A DNA stretch of 64,000 nt from Rhodospirillales bacterium (GTDB taxonomy: Bacteria; Pseudomonadota; Alphaproteobacteria; Rhodospirillales; SHVQ01). Below the pieces are notes generated by a model that had not been told where the DNA came from, did not search any database, and saw nothing but the letters and a program-made list of their open reading frames with translations. The stretch's first letter is position 1. Every line of letters begins with the position of its first letter. Both the position numbers and the translations under genes were made by a program. Location: positions 22,219 through 86,218 of the forward strand of contig SHVQ01000008.1 of the NCBI GenBank assembly GCA_009694195.1, in the 5' to 3' direction. Below are positions 9,273 through 17,635 of this stretch, one piece after another.

Positions 9273-12200
9273 TGGCGGGCCAGCCATTCCGCGGCGACGA
9301 AGGCGGCCTCATCGACCGCGAGCGGCCGATCGCTTTCACCTTCAACGGCGAGCGCCTTCAGGGGTATGCCGGCGACACGCTCGCCTCCGCCCTTCTCGCG
9401 AACGGCATCCGGCTCGTCGGCCGCAGCTTCAAGTACCACCGCCCGCGCGGCATCGTCTCGGCCGGCGCCGAGGAACCGAACGCCCTGGTCCAGCTTGCGG
9501 TCGGCGCCCGCACCGAGCCCAACGCGCGGGCGACCCAGGTCGAGCTGTTCGAGGGGCTGGAGGCGGAGAGCCAGAACTGCTGGCCGGGGGTCGGGTTCGA
9601 CGTCGGCGCCCTCAACGGCGTCTTCTCGAGCTTGTTCCCCGCAGGCTTCTACTACAAGACATTCATGTGGCCGGCCAGTCTCTGGATGACCTACGAGCAC
9701 TGGATCCGCAAGATGGCCGGGCTGGGCCGCGCCCCCGTGCAGCCCGACCCCGACCGTTACGAGCACCGCTTTGCCCACTGCGACGTGCTGGTCGCGGGCG
9801 GCGGGCCGGCGGGGCTCGCGGCGGCACTCGCGGCGGCGCGCTCGGGCGCGCGCGTGATCCTGGCCGACGAAGGCGCCGACTTCGGCGGCGCATTGCGGGG
9901 GCTGCGGGCCACGATCGAGGGACGGCCGGCGATGAACTGGGTTCGGGCCGCGGTCGCCGAGCTCGCCGCGATGCCCGATGTCGTCCTCCTCCGCCGGGCG
10001 ACGGTCGCCGGATACTATGACCACAATTCGTTCGTCGTCAGCGAGCGGCCGGCCGAGCATATGGCGGTGCCGGCACCCTTCCAAGCACGCGGCCGCCTCT
10101 GGTCCGTGCGCGCGAAGGAAGCCGTACTGGCGACGGGGGCCATCGAACGGCCGCTGGTGTTCGGCAACAACGACCGCCCGGGTGTCATGCTCGCCTCGGC
10201 CGCGCAGGCTTACGCGAACCGATTCGCCGTCCGTCCGGGCTCACGCGCCGTCGTCTTCACCAACAATGATTCGGCCTACGAAGCCGCGCTCGATTTGGCG
10301 CGCGCGGGCGTCTCGGTCGCCGCCGTGATCGACGCGCGCGAGGACCCCGGGCCCGCCGCCCGCCGCGTGCGCGAAGCCGGAATTGAATCCATTCCAGGCC
10401 ATGCCGTCATCAATGTCCAAGGGGGCCGGAAGCTGAAAGCGGCCGAAGTGATGGCGATCAACGGCGACGGAACGGCGTGCGCCGGCGGCGATTGGCGCGC
10501 GATCCCGTGCGATCTGCTGGCCGTATCCGGCGGCTGGAACCCGGCCGTGCATCTCTTTTCCCAGTCTCGAGGCAAGCTCCGCTTCGACGATCGGATTGCC
10601 GCGCTGGTGCCGGGCGAGTCCTTCCAACGCGAGCGTTCCGCCGGCGCGGCGCGGGGGACGTTCACGCTCAGAGGATGTCTCGCGGAGGGCTTCCGCGCGG
10701 GCGCCGTCGCCGCGCGCGCGGCCGGCTTCGATAAAGCCGGGGAGCCACCGGTCCCGGATTGCGACACGCAGGCGGAAACTCCCCTCCGGCCCCTGTGGGT
10801 CGTCCCGCTGCCCAAACACACCCGGCTCAAGCGTTTCGTCGACCTCCAGAACGACGTGACCGCCGAGGATGTCGCGCTCGCCTTGCGCGAGGGATACGAC
10901 AACGTCGAACACTTGAAGCGCTACACGACGCTCGGCATGGGCACGGATCAGGGGCGGACGTCCAACGTGAGCGGGCTCGGCATCCTCGCGGGCTTGCGCG
11001 GCAAGAGCATCCCGAGTCTCGGCACCACCACGTTCCGCCCGCCCTACACGGCGATTCCGTTCGGCACCATCGCGGGGCGCGAGATCGGCCATCACTTCGC
11101 GCCGACCCGGCGCTCGGCCATGCACGCCTGGCACGAACAGGCGGGCGCCTCTTTCATCCCCGCCGGGCTGTGGTTCCGCCCGCAGGTCTATCGCCGCCCG
11201 GGCGAAGGGATGATGGACGCCATCTACCGCGAGACCAAGAGCGTTCGCACCACCGTCGGCATGATCGACGTCTCCACCCTCGGCAAGATCGACATCCAGG
11301 GGCGCGACGCCGCTCTTTTCCTCGACCGCGTCTACACCAATAATTTCCGCAAGCTCCCGGTCGGCAAAGCCCGCTACGGCCTCATGTTGCGCGAGGATGG
11401 AATGGTGTTCGACGACGGCACCACGACGCGCATCGGCGAGAGCCGCTACCTCATGACGACGACGACCGCGCGCGCGGGCGAAGTCATGCGGCACCTGGAA
11501 TATTGCTTGCAAGTTTTGTGGCCGGAGCTCGACGCCTACGCCGTCTCCGTCACCGAGGAGTGGGCGGCGATCGCTCTCGCCGGTCCCGCAAGCCGCAGCG
11601 TGCTCGAGCGCGTGGTCGGCGGCGTCGACGTGAGCAACGAAGGCCTGCCCTACATGGGCTACCGCGAGGGCACGGTCGCGGAAGTCCCGGCCCGCATCTT
11701 CCGCATCAGCTTCTCCGGCGAGCTCGCTTACGAGATCAACGTGCCGGCGGACTACGGGGCCGCCGTGTGGGAGGCGATTCACACCGCCGGCCGGTCGTTC
11801 GACATCATCCCCTACGGCACCGAAGCGCTCTCCATCCTCCGGATCGAGAAGGGGCACGTAGTATCGGGCGAGCTCAACGGCCGCACCACGGCGGATGACC
11901 TCGGGTTTTCCGCCTTCCTCAGCAAGGAGAAAGATTTCATCGGCAAGCGCTCGCTCGCCCGCGAGGGCCTGTGGCGGCCGGACCGGAAGCAACTCGTCGG
12001 CCTGATCCCGGTCGACAAAAAGACGCGGGTTCCGCGCGGGGCCCAGATCGTCGAAGACCCGGACCGCGAGACGCCCGTCCCCATGCTCGGCGAGATCACA
12101 TCCCAGTGCTACAGCCCAAATCTCGGCCATCCCATCGCGCTTGGCATCGTCGCGGGCGGCCGCGCGCTGCATGGCCGGACGCTGCACGCCCTTTCGCCCG

Positions 12201-12277
12201 TGACGGGCGAGCGGGTGCCGGTGACGGTGACACCCAACGTCTTCATCGATCCGAAGGGAGAGCGCCTCCGTGGCTAA
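9272..12277 (+). CDS. soxA: Sarcosine oxidase alpha subunit
   Basis: The large subunit (1001 aa), binding NAD+ and carrying the folate-accepting domain. In order: an N-terminal 2Fe-2S-ferredoxin-like fold starting DRERPIAFTFNGE (about residues 12-110), a Rossmann domain with VLVAGGGPAGLAAALAAA near 171-195, a linker, and a C-terminal GcvT/aminomethyltransferase domain from about residue 630 that takes the methyl group to tetrahydrofolate. The ATG at 9272 overlaps the soxD stop. The open frame extends upstream to 9029 but that part only mirrors soxD. The length matches the family. The homologous MgdC has the same architecture. Confidence 0.93.
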   Translation: MAGQPFRGDEGGLIDRERPIAFTFNGERLQGYAGDTLASALLANGIRLVGRSFKYHRPRGIVSAGAEEPNALVQLAVGARTEPNARATQVELFEGLEAESQNCWPGVGFDVGALNGVFSSLFPAGFYYKTFMWPASLWMTYEHWIRKMAGLGRAPVQPDPDRYEHRFAHCDVLVAGGGPAGLAAALAAARSGARVILADEGADFGGALRGLRATIEGRPAMNWVRAAVAELAAMPDVVLLRRATVAGYYDHNSFVVSERPAEHMAVPAPFQARGRLWSVRAKEAVLATGAIERPLVFGNNDRPGVMLASAAQAYANRFAVRPGSRAVVFTNNDSAYEAALDLARAGVSVAAVIDAREDPGPAARRVREAGIESIPGHAVINVQGGRKLKAAEVMAINGDGTACAGGDWRAIPCDLLAVSGGWNPAVHLFSQSRGKLRFDDRIAALVPGESFQRERSAGAARGTFTLRGCLAEGFRAGAVAARAAGFDKAGEPPVPDCDTQAETPLRPLWVVPLPKHTRLKRFVDLQNDVTAEDVALALREGYDNVEHLKRYTTLGMGTDQGRTSNVSGLGILAGLRGKSIPSLGTTTFRPPYTAIPFGTIAGREIGHHFAPTRRSAMHAWHEQAGASFIPAGLWFRPQVYRRPGEGMMDAIYRETKSVRTTVGMIDVSTLGKIDIQGRDAALFLDRVYTNNFRKLPVGKARYGLMLREDGMVFDDGTTTRIGESRYLMTTTTARAGEVMRHLEYCLQVLWPELDAYAVSVTEEWAAIALAGPASRSVLERVVGGVDVSNEGLPYMGYREGTVAEVPARIFRISFSGELAYEINVPADYGAAVWEAIHTAGRSFDIIPYGTEALSILRIEKGHVVSGELNGRTTADDLGFSAFLSKEKDFIGKRSLAREGLWRPDRKQLVGLIPVDKKTRVPRGAQIVEDPDRETPVPMLGEITSQCYSPNLGHPIALGIVAGGRALHGRTLHALSPVTGERVPVTVTPNVFIDPKGERLRG

Positions 12278-12878
12278 GCCCGCCGAACGACGCTCGGCCT
12301 TGGCCGAGGTCTATTCGCCCGGCACCTACGGAGCCGCAACTCCGGACGGGCCCGGCGTCACGCTGGCCGAGCGCCGAGGGCTCACGCTCGTTCACCTCGC
12401 GGGCGAGGCGGCCACCCTCAACGAGGGGGTGCGAAAGGCGACGGGTCACGATCTCCCGATCACGCCCAACACCGTCATCGGGGACGACCGGGGCGGCGCT
12501 CTTTGGCTTGCCCCCGACCGCTGGCTCATCGTCTCCGCACGCGAGGAGTCGGAGCGCCTGGAGCGGCGGCTGGCGGCCGGGATCGGTTCGGCGGGCGCCG
12601 CGACTGACGTGAGCTCGGGTCGCACGGTCGTCCGCATCGGCGGCGCCAATGCGCGCGACCTCCTCGCCAAAGGATGCCCGCTCGATTTGCACCCGCGCGC
12701 GTTCGCGGCCGGCCATTGCGCGCAAAGCCTGATCGCCCAGGTGAACGTCCTTCTCCACGCGGTCGACGAGTCCCGCGTCGATCTCTACGTCGCGCGCGGA
12801 TTCGGGCTCACCATGTGGGAGTGGCTCACCGACGCGGCGGCCGAATTCGGCTGCCGAATCAACGCGCCGGAAGGGTAA
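12270..12878 (+). CDS. soxG: Sarcosine oxidase gamma subunit
   Basis: A 202-residue gamma subunit with a GcvT-like fold, starting at a GTG that overlaps soxA by eight bases. Family features are the GALWLAPDRWLIVS segment near residue 70 and the C-terminal RGFGLTMWEWLTDAAAEFG. It completes the four-gene complex. No glyA, folD or purU is adjacent, so the one-carbon units released must be handled by genes elsewhere. Confidence 0.9.
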   Translation: MAKPAERRSALAEVYSPGTYGAATPDGPGVTLAERRGLTLVHLAGEAATLNEGVRKATGHDLPITPNTVIGDDRGGALWLAPDRWLIVSAREESERLERRLAAGIGSAGAATDVSSGRTVVRIGGANARDLLAKGCPLDLHPRAFAAGHCAQSLIAQVNVLLHAVDESRVDLYVARGFGLTMWEWLTDAAAEFGCRINAPEG

Positions 12879-12900
12879 AGCGCGGGGCTTGAGGCCTAGA

Positions 12901-13212
12901 TCACGCCGCCCTTGGCCGGATCGCCGCAATTTGCGATCCGATCTCACGCCGCCGCTCCATCAGGTCGTAATCGACCTGTAGGCCCATAAAAAACCCCTCG
13001 GAAACGCCGAAGTACCGGGCTAGCCGGAGATCGGTGTCCGCCGTGACTGCACGCTTGCCGTGAACCAGTTCGTTGACCCGCCTCGGCGGCACCTGAATGG
13101 CACGTGCGAGGGCATTCTGGCTGATGCCGAGGGGCTTCATGAAGTCTTCCCACAGGATTTCGCCCGGATGGGGATTGGGAAGACGCCTACGCTTCAGTCC
13201 CATTCTCACCAT
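12901..13212 (-). CDS. higA: HigA-family antitoxin, orphan
   Basis: A 103-residue HTH protein of the HigA/VapI addiction-module type: HPGEILWEDFMKPLGISQ, then the helix-turn-helix ALARAIQVPPRRVNELVHG and LARYFGVSEGFFMGLQ. The start at 13212 follows the family pattern. An open frame continues upstream but only reads through repeats. A HigB toxin normally precedes HigA. None is found in the 150 bases upstream, which hold palindromic repeats. It is either a solitary regulator or the remnant of a lost system. Confidence 0.82.
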   Translation of the reverse strand: MVRMGLKRRRLPNPHPGEILWEDFMKPLGISQNALARAIQVPPRRVNELVHGKRAVTADTDLRLARYFGVSEGFFMGLQVDYDLMERRREIGSQIAAIRPRAA

Positions 13213-13267
13213 GGTATCAATAAACTTTCTGTAATCGTCATGGCCGTGCTTGTCCAAGGGGGCCTTC

Positions 13268-13353
13268 TTGCGGGGGAGTCCCCCGCAGACCCCTGTGCCA
13301 TCCACGTCTCTGACCTCGTTGAAGGCGTGGATGCCCGGCATAAAGCCGGGCAT
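13268..13353. repeat. Two juxtaposed dispersed palindromic repeats
   Basis: The first part (13268-13293) is an inverted copy of the GGGGTCTGCGGGGG family also found at 36491 and 62087. The second (13331-13353) is the perfect hairpin ATGCCCGGC-ATAAA-GCCGGGCAT, a common alphaproteobacterial intergenic repeat. Together they fill the space where higB would be expected. Confidence 0.75.
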
Positions 13354-13364
13354 GACGTACTCGG

Positions 13365-14792
13365 TTATGTCCTTCCGTACAAATCTTCCAGGCGGACGAT
13401 GTCGTCCTCGCCGAGGTAATCGCCCGACTGCACTTCGATCAGGTGCAGCGGCGTCTTGCCGACGTTCTGCAGCCGGTGCTTGGCGCGGACCGGGATGAAC
13501 GTCGATTGGTTCTCTTCCAGGACGAACTGTTCGTCGTCGCGCCACACCTTCGCCCGGCCGGCGACGATGATCCAGTGCTCGGCACGGCGGCGGTGATATT
13601 GCAGGCTCAGCGCGGCGCCCGGCTTCACGGTGATCTGCTTCACCTGAAAGCGGTCGCCCCGCTTGAGCGTGCGGTAGCTGCCCCACGGCCGGTGCACGGT
13701 GACGGCGGAGAAGACGGCGCCGGCCTCGTCCTTCTCGGCAAGCTCGGCGACCCGGCGCACCTCTTCGGCGCGGGCGCGGGGCGCCACGAGCACCGCGTCC
13801 TCGGTCGCGACCACGACCATGTCGTCGAGCCCGACGACGGCCAGTGTGAGTGCGTCGCTGTGGAGATAGGAGCCCTTCACGTCGTGGGTCTTCACGTTGC
13901 CGACGCGGACGTTGCCGGCGGCGTCCTTGCGGCCGGATTCCCAGATGGTCACCCAGGAGCCCGCGTCGGTCCAATCCATATCCACCGGCACCACGGCCGC
14001 GCGGCTCGTGCGCTCCATCACGAGCACGTCGATGGAGCCGGACGGGCAGCGCTGAAACGCCTTCTTGTCGAGCCGGAAGAAGTCCAGGTCCCGCGCGCCC
14101 TTGGAGAAGGCCTTGCGGCAGGCCGCGAGCACCGCCGGCGCATGGCGAGCCAGTTCCTCGAGGTAACTGGGCGCCCGGAAGAGAAAGATGCTGGCGTTCC
14201 AAAAATATTTGCCGCCGGCGACGTAGGCCATAGCTTTCTTCAAGCTCGGCTTCTCGACGAACGCGGCGGCGCGGAAACAGCCGTCAGCGTGGGCAACTGC
14301 TTTTCCCTTGCGGATGTAGCCGTAGCCGGTATGCGGCCCGTTCGGCGCCACACCGAGGCAGACGAGAAAATCCCGCTCGGCGGCCGCCCGCGCGCGCCGG
14401 ACGGCGGCGAGGAAACGAGCGGGGCGCTTCACGATGTGATCGGAGGCCAAGAGCAGCATGAGCGCGCCGGGTTCTTTCTCCACGATCGCGAGCGCGGCGA
14501 CAGTGGCGGCGGCGGCCGTGTTGCGCCCGACGGGCTCCAGGATCACAGCGCGCGGGCGCACGCCAATCTCGCGGAGTTGCTCGGCGACGAGAAAGCGGTG
14601 CTCCTGATTGCAGATGATGATGGGAGCCGCAAAGCCGGGGCCCGACACCCGGCGGATCGTGTCCTGAAACAAGCTCCGTTCGCCGCCGAGCGGCAGAAAT
14701 TGCTTCGGCCGCGCCGGCCGCGACATCGGCCAGAGACGCGTACCGGAACCACCGGAAAGAATAACGGGGACGATGAGGGACGGTTTTTTCAC
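13365..14792 (-). CDS. manC: Mannose-1-phosphate guanylyltransferase / mannose-6-phosphate isomerase
   Basis: Bifunctional enzyme (475 aa) making GDP-mannose for cell-surface polysaccharide. The nucleotidyltransferase domain starts with LSGGSGTRLWPMSR near residue 12, followed by RPKQFLPL. The C-terminal type II phosphomannose isomerase cupin (about 345-465) reads WGSYRTLKRGD, LSLQYHRRRAEHWIIVAG and ENQSTFIP. It is a single gene with no polysaccharide cluster around it. It is transcribed in the same direction as the large minus-strand operon and follows its end by 47 bases. Confidence 0.93.
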   Translation of the reverse strand: MKKPSLIVPVILSGGSGTRLWPMSRPARPKQFLPLGGERSLFQDTIRRVSGPGFAAPIIICNQEHRFLVAEQLREIGVRPRAVILEPVGRNTAAAATVAALAIVEKEPGALMLLLASDHIVKRPARFLAAVRRARAAAERDFLVCLGVAPNGPHTGYGYIRKGKAVAHADGCFRAAAFVEKPSLKKAMAYVAGGKYFWNASIFLFRAPSYLEELARHAPAVLAACRKAFSKGARDLDFFRLDKKAFQRCPSGSIDVLVMERTSRAAVVPVDMDWTDAGSWVTIWESGRKDAAGNVRVGNVKTHDVKGSYLHSDALTLAVVGLDDMVVVATEDAVLVAPRARAEEVRRVAELAEKDEAGAVFSAVTVHRPWGSYRTLKRGDRFQVKQITVKPGAALSLQYHRRRAEHWIIVAGRAKVWRDDEQFVLEENQSTFIPVRAKHRLQNVGKTPLHLIEVQSGDYLGEDDIVRLEDLYGRT

Positions 14793-14816
14793 GCGCCGGA
14801 CCCTAGCACGGGAAGG

Positions 14817-14832
14817 CCGCGTGTCAACGCGG
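14817..14832 (-). terminator. Small hairpin after the minus-strand operon
   Basis: A perfect six-base stem CCGCGT-GTCA-ACGCGG lies just after the stop of the last gene of the sdh/fum operon and before manC. It has no T-tract, so termination is only a possibility. Confidence 0.25.
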
Positions 14833-14839
14833 GGCTACC

Positions 14840-16561
14840 CTACGCAGCCGACTCTTTGACCAACGTCTGGCCGGGTCGCACGCGGGCAAACTGCACGCTT
14901 TCGGTCGCGACGCAAGCAAGGTCGCCGTCCATCCGAACGCGGGTCGAGTAGGCCGGATCCTTGGCCGCCGGGTTCGAGAAGTCGGAGCGGAAATGGGCGC
15001 CGCAGGAATCCCGGCGCGCGGCCGACGACGCGACAATGGCGCGGCTCACCAGGATCAAATTCTTGAGGTTGAGCCAGTCGTGCCAAGTGAGGTTATAGGC
15101 GAGGTTGTCGGCGGAAACCCCCACTTGATCCAGCTCCCGCTCCAGGGCTTCGAGACCCGTCTCCGCCCGGTGGAGAGAATGGGAGTCGCGGATGATGCCC
15201 GCGTCCTCCCACATGAGCTCGTAAAGGCGCTCGCGGACGGATTCCAGGTTAGCCGGCGGCCGCTTGAGGGGCGCCCGGCATCGTTCGAGGGCGCTCTCGA
15301 TCGCGGCCTCGTCGGGCTCGCGCACGGCGCCCTGCTCCGCGACCCAGCGGGCCATGGTGTCGCCGGCGATGCCGCCGAACACGGTCGAGTTGGCGACCCC
15401 GTTGCCGCCGAGCCGATTCGCCCCGTGGACGCCACCCGTGTCCTCGCCCGCCGCGAACAAGCCCGTCAAGGCGGTCGCGCAGTCCGGCTGGAAGACCAAG
15501 CCGCCCATCATGTAATGCGCCGTCGGCACCACTTCGACCAAGCCGTGCACCAGATCGAACCCGTAGTCCGCGCAGCGCTCGACCATGCCTTTGAAGTTCA
15601 TCCGCACCTGGTCGTGGTCGAGGTGGCGCATGGTGAAGTAGACGCCGCCGTTGGCACTCGTGTTGCCCTTCCGCATCTCCTGGAACATGGCGCGACTCAC
15701 GATGTCGCGGGTCGCGCGGTCGGCGCGCGGATCGTAGTCGAGCATGAAGCGGCGCTCCTCGCCGTCGAGCAGGTAGCCGCCGAATCCGCGAAGGCCCTCT
15801 TCGATGACCGTGCCGGTGATGCGGGTCTCCGGGCCGGCGAGCAGGCCGGTCGGGTGGAACTGCACCATCTCCATATCGCGCAAGGTCAACCCGGCCCGGA
15901 GCGCCATGGCGAGCCCGTCGCAGCTCTTGTCGCCGGAGGGCGTGTGATACCTGTACATGGTCGGGCCGCCGCCGGTCGCCAGCAACACCGCCTTCGCCCG
16001 GACGAATAGGAATTCTCCCGTGCTCATCTCCATCATGAGGACACCGGCGACGGCGTCTCCGGACGGCGTCTTGATCAGGTCGACCGCGCGGGTGTCTTCG
16101 AGGCGATGGATGTCGCGGACCCACACCTGCTCGGCGAGCCGGTTGATGATCTCGATCCCCGTGAGATCGCCCTTGTGGACCGTGCGGTCGAAGGTCTGAC
16201 CGGCGAATGCCTTCTGGTGGATGCTGCCGTCCGGATTGCGGTCGAAGAAGCAGCCGAGCTCGTTTTCGAGCTCGCGCACCCGCTCGGGCGCGGTCGCGAC
16301 CAGGGTCCAGGCGAGGTCCTGGTCGTTGATCCAGGCGCCGCCTTCGATCGTGTCCATGAAGTGGCGCTCGACCGAGTCGCCCTTGACGAGGGCGACGTTG
16401 TAGCCCCCCTGCACCATGCGCGTGCATCCGCACTTTCCGAGCAGGCCTTTGACGGCGATGGTGATGGAAAGGCTGGAATTGGCCGCGTGGGCGTGGAGGG
16501 CCGCAAACAGGCCGGCGCCGCCGGCGCCGAGAATCAGGATATCGGTGTCGAGCCCCCTCAC
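14840..16561 (-). CDS. Succinate dehydrogenase/fumarate reductase flavoprotein-like subunit (non-canonical)
   Basis: A 573-residue flavoprotein of the SdhA/FrdA/NadB/AprA superfamily, begun at a GTG that overlaps the fumarase beta stop. FAD motif ILILGAGGAGLFAALHA spans residues 8-24. Dicarboxylate-site residues are kept: His236 (QFHPTG), the EEGLRGFGG loop, Arg290 (RDIVSRA), His349 (TAHYMMGG) and Arg383 (GANRLGGN). The position of the FAD-linking His of SdhA/FrdA is Cys46 (GCTRMVQGG), so FAD is probably non-covalent. In E. coli FrdA, loss of that His abolishes succinate oxidation but spares fumarate reduction. A fumarate-like acid as electron acceptor or an unusual substrate is therefore possible. 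Electron-transfer partners lie upstream in the operon. Confidence 0.85.
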   Translation of the reverse strand: MRGLDTDILILGAGGAGLFAALHAHAANSSLSITIAVKGLLGKCGCTRMVQGGYNVALVKGDSVERHFMDTIEGGAWINDQDLAWTLVATAPERVRELENELGCFFDRNPDGSIHQKAFAGQTFDRTVHKGDLTGIEIINRLAEQVWVRDIHRLEDTRAVDLIKTPSGDAVAGVLMMEMSTGEFLFVRAKAVLLATGGGPTMYRYHTPSGDKSCDGLAMALRAGLTLRDMEMVQFHPTGLLAGPETRITGTVIEEGLRGFGGYLLDGEERRFMLDYDPRADRATRDIVSRAMFQEMRKGNTSANGGVYFTMRHLDHDQVRMNFKGMVERCADYGFDLVHGLVEVVPTAHYMMGGLVFQPDCATALTGLFAAGEDTGGVHGANRLGGNGVANSTVFGGIAGDTMARWVAEQGAVREPDEAAIESALERCRAPLKRPPANLESVRERLYELMWEDAGIIRDSHSLHRAETGLEALERELDQVGVSADNLAYNLTWHDWLNLKNLILVSRAIVASSAARRDSCGAHFRSDFSNPAAKDPAYSTRVRMDGDLACVATESVQFARVRPGQTLVKESAA

Positions 16562-17169
16562 CCGCGGACCCCGATGGATTTGAGCGCAGCCGCCCGGCGA
16601 TCGGCCGCCCGGCCCTGCACGTCGGCGTAGAGGCTCGCCCCGTGCGAATCCATGCCGACAAGGAGCGGCCCGAACCCCCGGACCCTGAACTTCCAGAGGC
16701 TCTCCGGGTTGAGATCGTCGAGATCGACGTCCTCGATCCGCTCGATCCACGTGGTTTCGAGCGCGGCCGTGCCGCCGATCACGGCGAGGTAGGCGCCGCC
16801 CAAGTCGCGGAAAGCTTTCGAAGTCTCCGGCCCGAGGCCGCCCTTGCCGATGATGAGCCGGACGCCGTGACGCTCCATCAGCGGGCGGGTGAACCGCTCC
16901 ATGCGGGCGCTCGTCGTCGTGCCGATGCAAAGGGGGGCGTAGCCGGCCGGGTGCTCGGCCGACGGCGGGACCTTTTTCGCGCCCGGCGCCGTGTGAAGCA
17001 CGGCATGGTCCCGGAGATCGAAACGGGTCGTGCGGCCGCGGTCGAACATGTGGATGAGCGTCGCGTCCCGGATGCCGAACAGCGTCCCTTCCAACGTAAC
17101 GCGATCGCCGACGCGGAGCTTGCGAACGTCCGCTTCGGAACAGGGCAGGCGAAGCGTAAGCTCCGTCAT
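16558..17169 (-). CDS. Class I fumarase / L-tartrate dehydratase beta subunit
   Basis: The swivelling C-terminal half (203 aa) of a two-subunit iron-sulfur hydro-lyase. Landmarks are CIGTTTSARME, IIGKGGLG and the C-terminal FGPLLVGMDSHG. It pairs with the alpha subunit at 17636-18511. Two-subunit enzymes of this size may act on fumarate, mesaconate or tartrate, and sequence does not settle the substrate. Here the link to a succinate dehydrogenase-like complex favours fumarate or a substituted fumarate. It starts three bases after the Xre gene and its stop overlaps the flavoprotein start. Confidence 0.88.
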   Translation of the reverse strand: MTELTLRLPCSEADVRKLRVGDRVTLEGTLFGIRDATLIHMFDRGRTTRFDLRDHAVLHTAPGAKKVPPSAEHPAGYAPLCIGTTTSARMERFTRPLMERHGVRLIIGKGGLGPETSKAFRDLGGAYLAVIGGTAALETTWIERIEDVDLDDLNPESLWKFRVRGFGPLLVGMDSHGASLYADVQGRAADRRAAALKSIGVRG

Positions 17170-17172
17170 GGC

Positions 17173-17532
17173 CTACTCCCGGAGAGCCCGCATGACTGCT
17201 TTGGGATCGCGATCAATCGCCACCAGCAAGGCACGCGCAGGACCCTCTGGTACGCGGCGGCCCTGTTCCCAATTCCGCAATGTGTGAGCGCTGATGCGGA
17301 AGGCGCGCGCGAACCGATCCTGCGAGAGCCCGGTCTTTCCCCGAATCGCCGCAACGTCCAGCGGCTTAACGACGCGCAGCGTGCCGTCTTTTAGGGCAGC
17401 CCTAAGATCAATGGATGCCGTCGAGGTGTCATCCTCCGCCGCGTGCCGAGCAATATCCGATTCTGTGGTCCTCGCCACGATCCTGCGCCGGACGCGCGCC
17501 TTCCAGCGTGCCCGATCAACCGAATACTTCAT
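17173..17532 (-). CDS. Xre-type antitoxin/regulator between the two fumarase genes
   Basis: A 119-residue HTH protein of the COG2944-like antitoxin kind. The N-terminal stretch contains TESDIARHAAEDDTS, typical of antitoxins paired with BrnT/RelE-like toxins. The HTH is GLSQDRFARAFRISAHTLRNWEQ near residues 72-95 (read in two pieces). The ATG at 17532 overlaps the stop of a 19-codon BrnT remnant. A perfect 13-bp inverted repeat lies upstream. It is inserted between fumarase alpha and beta and ends three bases before the beta start. It may regulate itself and thereby the downstream genes. Confidence 0.82.
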   Translation of the reverse strand: MKYSVDRARWKARVRRRIVARTTESDIARHAAEDDTSTASIDLRAALKDGTLRVVKPLDVAAIRGKTGLSQDRFARAFRISAHTLRNWEQGRRVPEGPARALLVAIDRDPKAVMRALRE

Positions 17533-17588
17533 GATAAACCTCGCGCGCGAAGATTGGCCTCGCTCTTCGTGTCGTCCCACTCAAACAT
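17529..17588 (-). pseudogene. BrnT (DUF497) toxin remnant
   Basis: Nineteen codons starting at the ATG at 17588 read MFEWDDTKSEANLRARGLS and then stop. This is the characteristic N-terminus of BrnT/DUF497 toxins (FEWDxxKxxxNLxKHG), which are normally about 90 residues. The stop overlaps the Xre start in the manner of a toxin-antitoxin operon. The toxin core has been deleted, leaving the operator, the start and the antitoxin. Confidence 0.75.
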
Positions 17589-17596
17589 GGTTGACT

Positions 17597-17630
17597 ATAA
17601 GCCATTGACTTATATAGGTCAATGGCTTAT
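17597..17630 (-). promoter_or_regulatory. Perfect 13-bp inverted repeat, probable toxin-antitoxin operator
   Basis: Arms ATAAGCCATTGAC (17597-17609) and GTCAATGGCTTAT (17618-17630) are perfect complements around an AT-rich 8-base centre (TTATATAG) that may supply a -10. The repeat begins nine bases before the BrnT-remnant start and lies just after the fumarase alpha stop. An autoregulatory operator for the Xre protein is the simple reading. Confidence 0.7.
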
Positions 17631-17635
17631 GTCGC

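Noticed and set aside
13213..13364. A HigB toxin remnant upstream of higA
   Set aside because: Translations of this stretch give no RelE/HigB-like motif; it consists of palindromic repeats.
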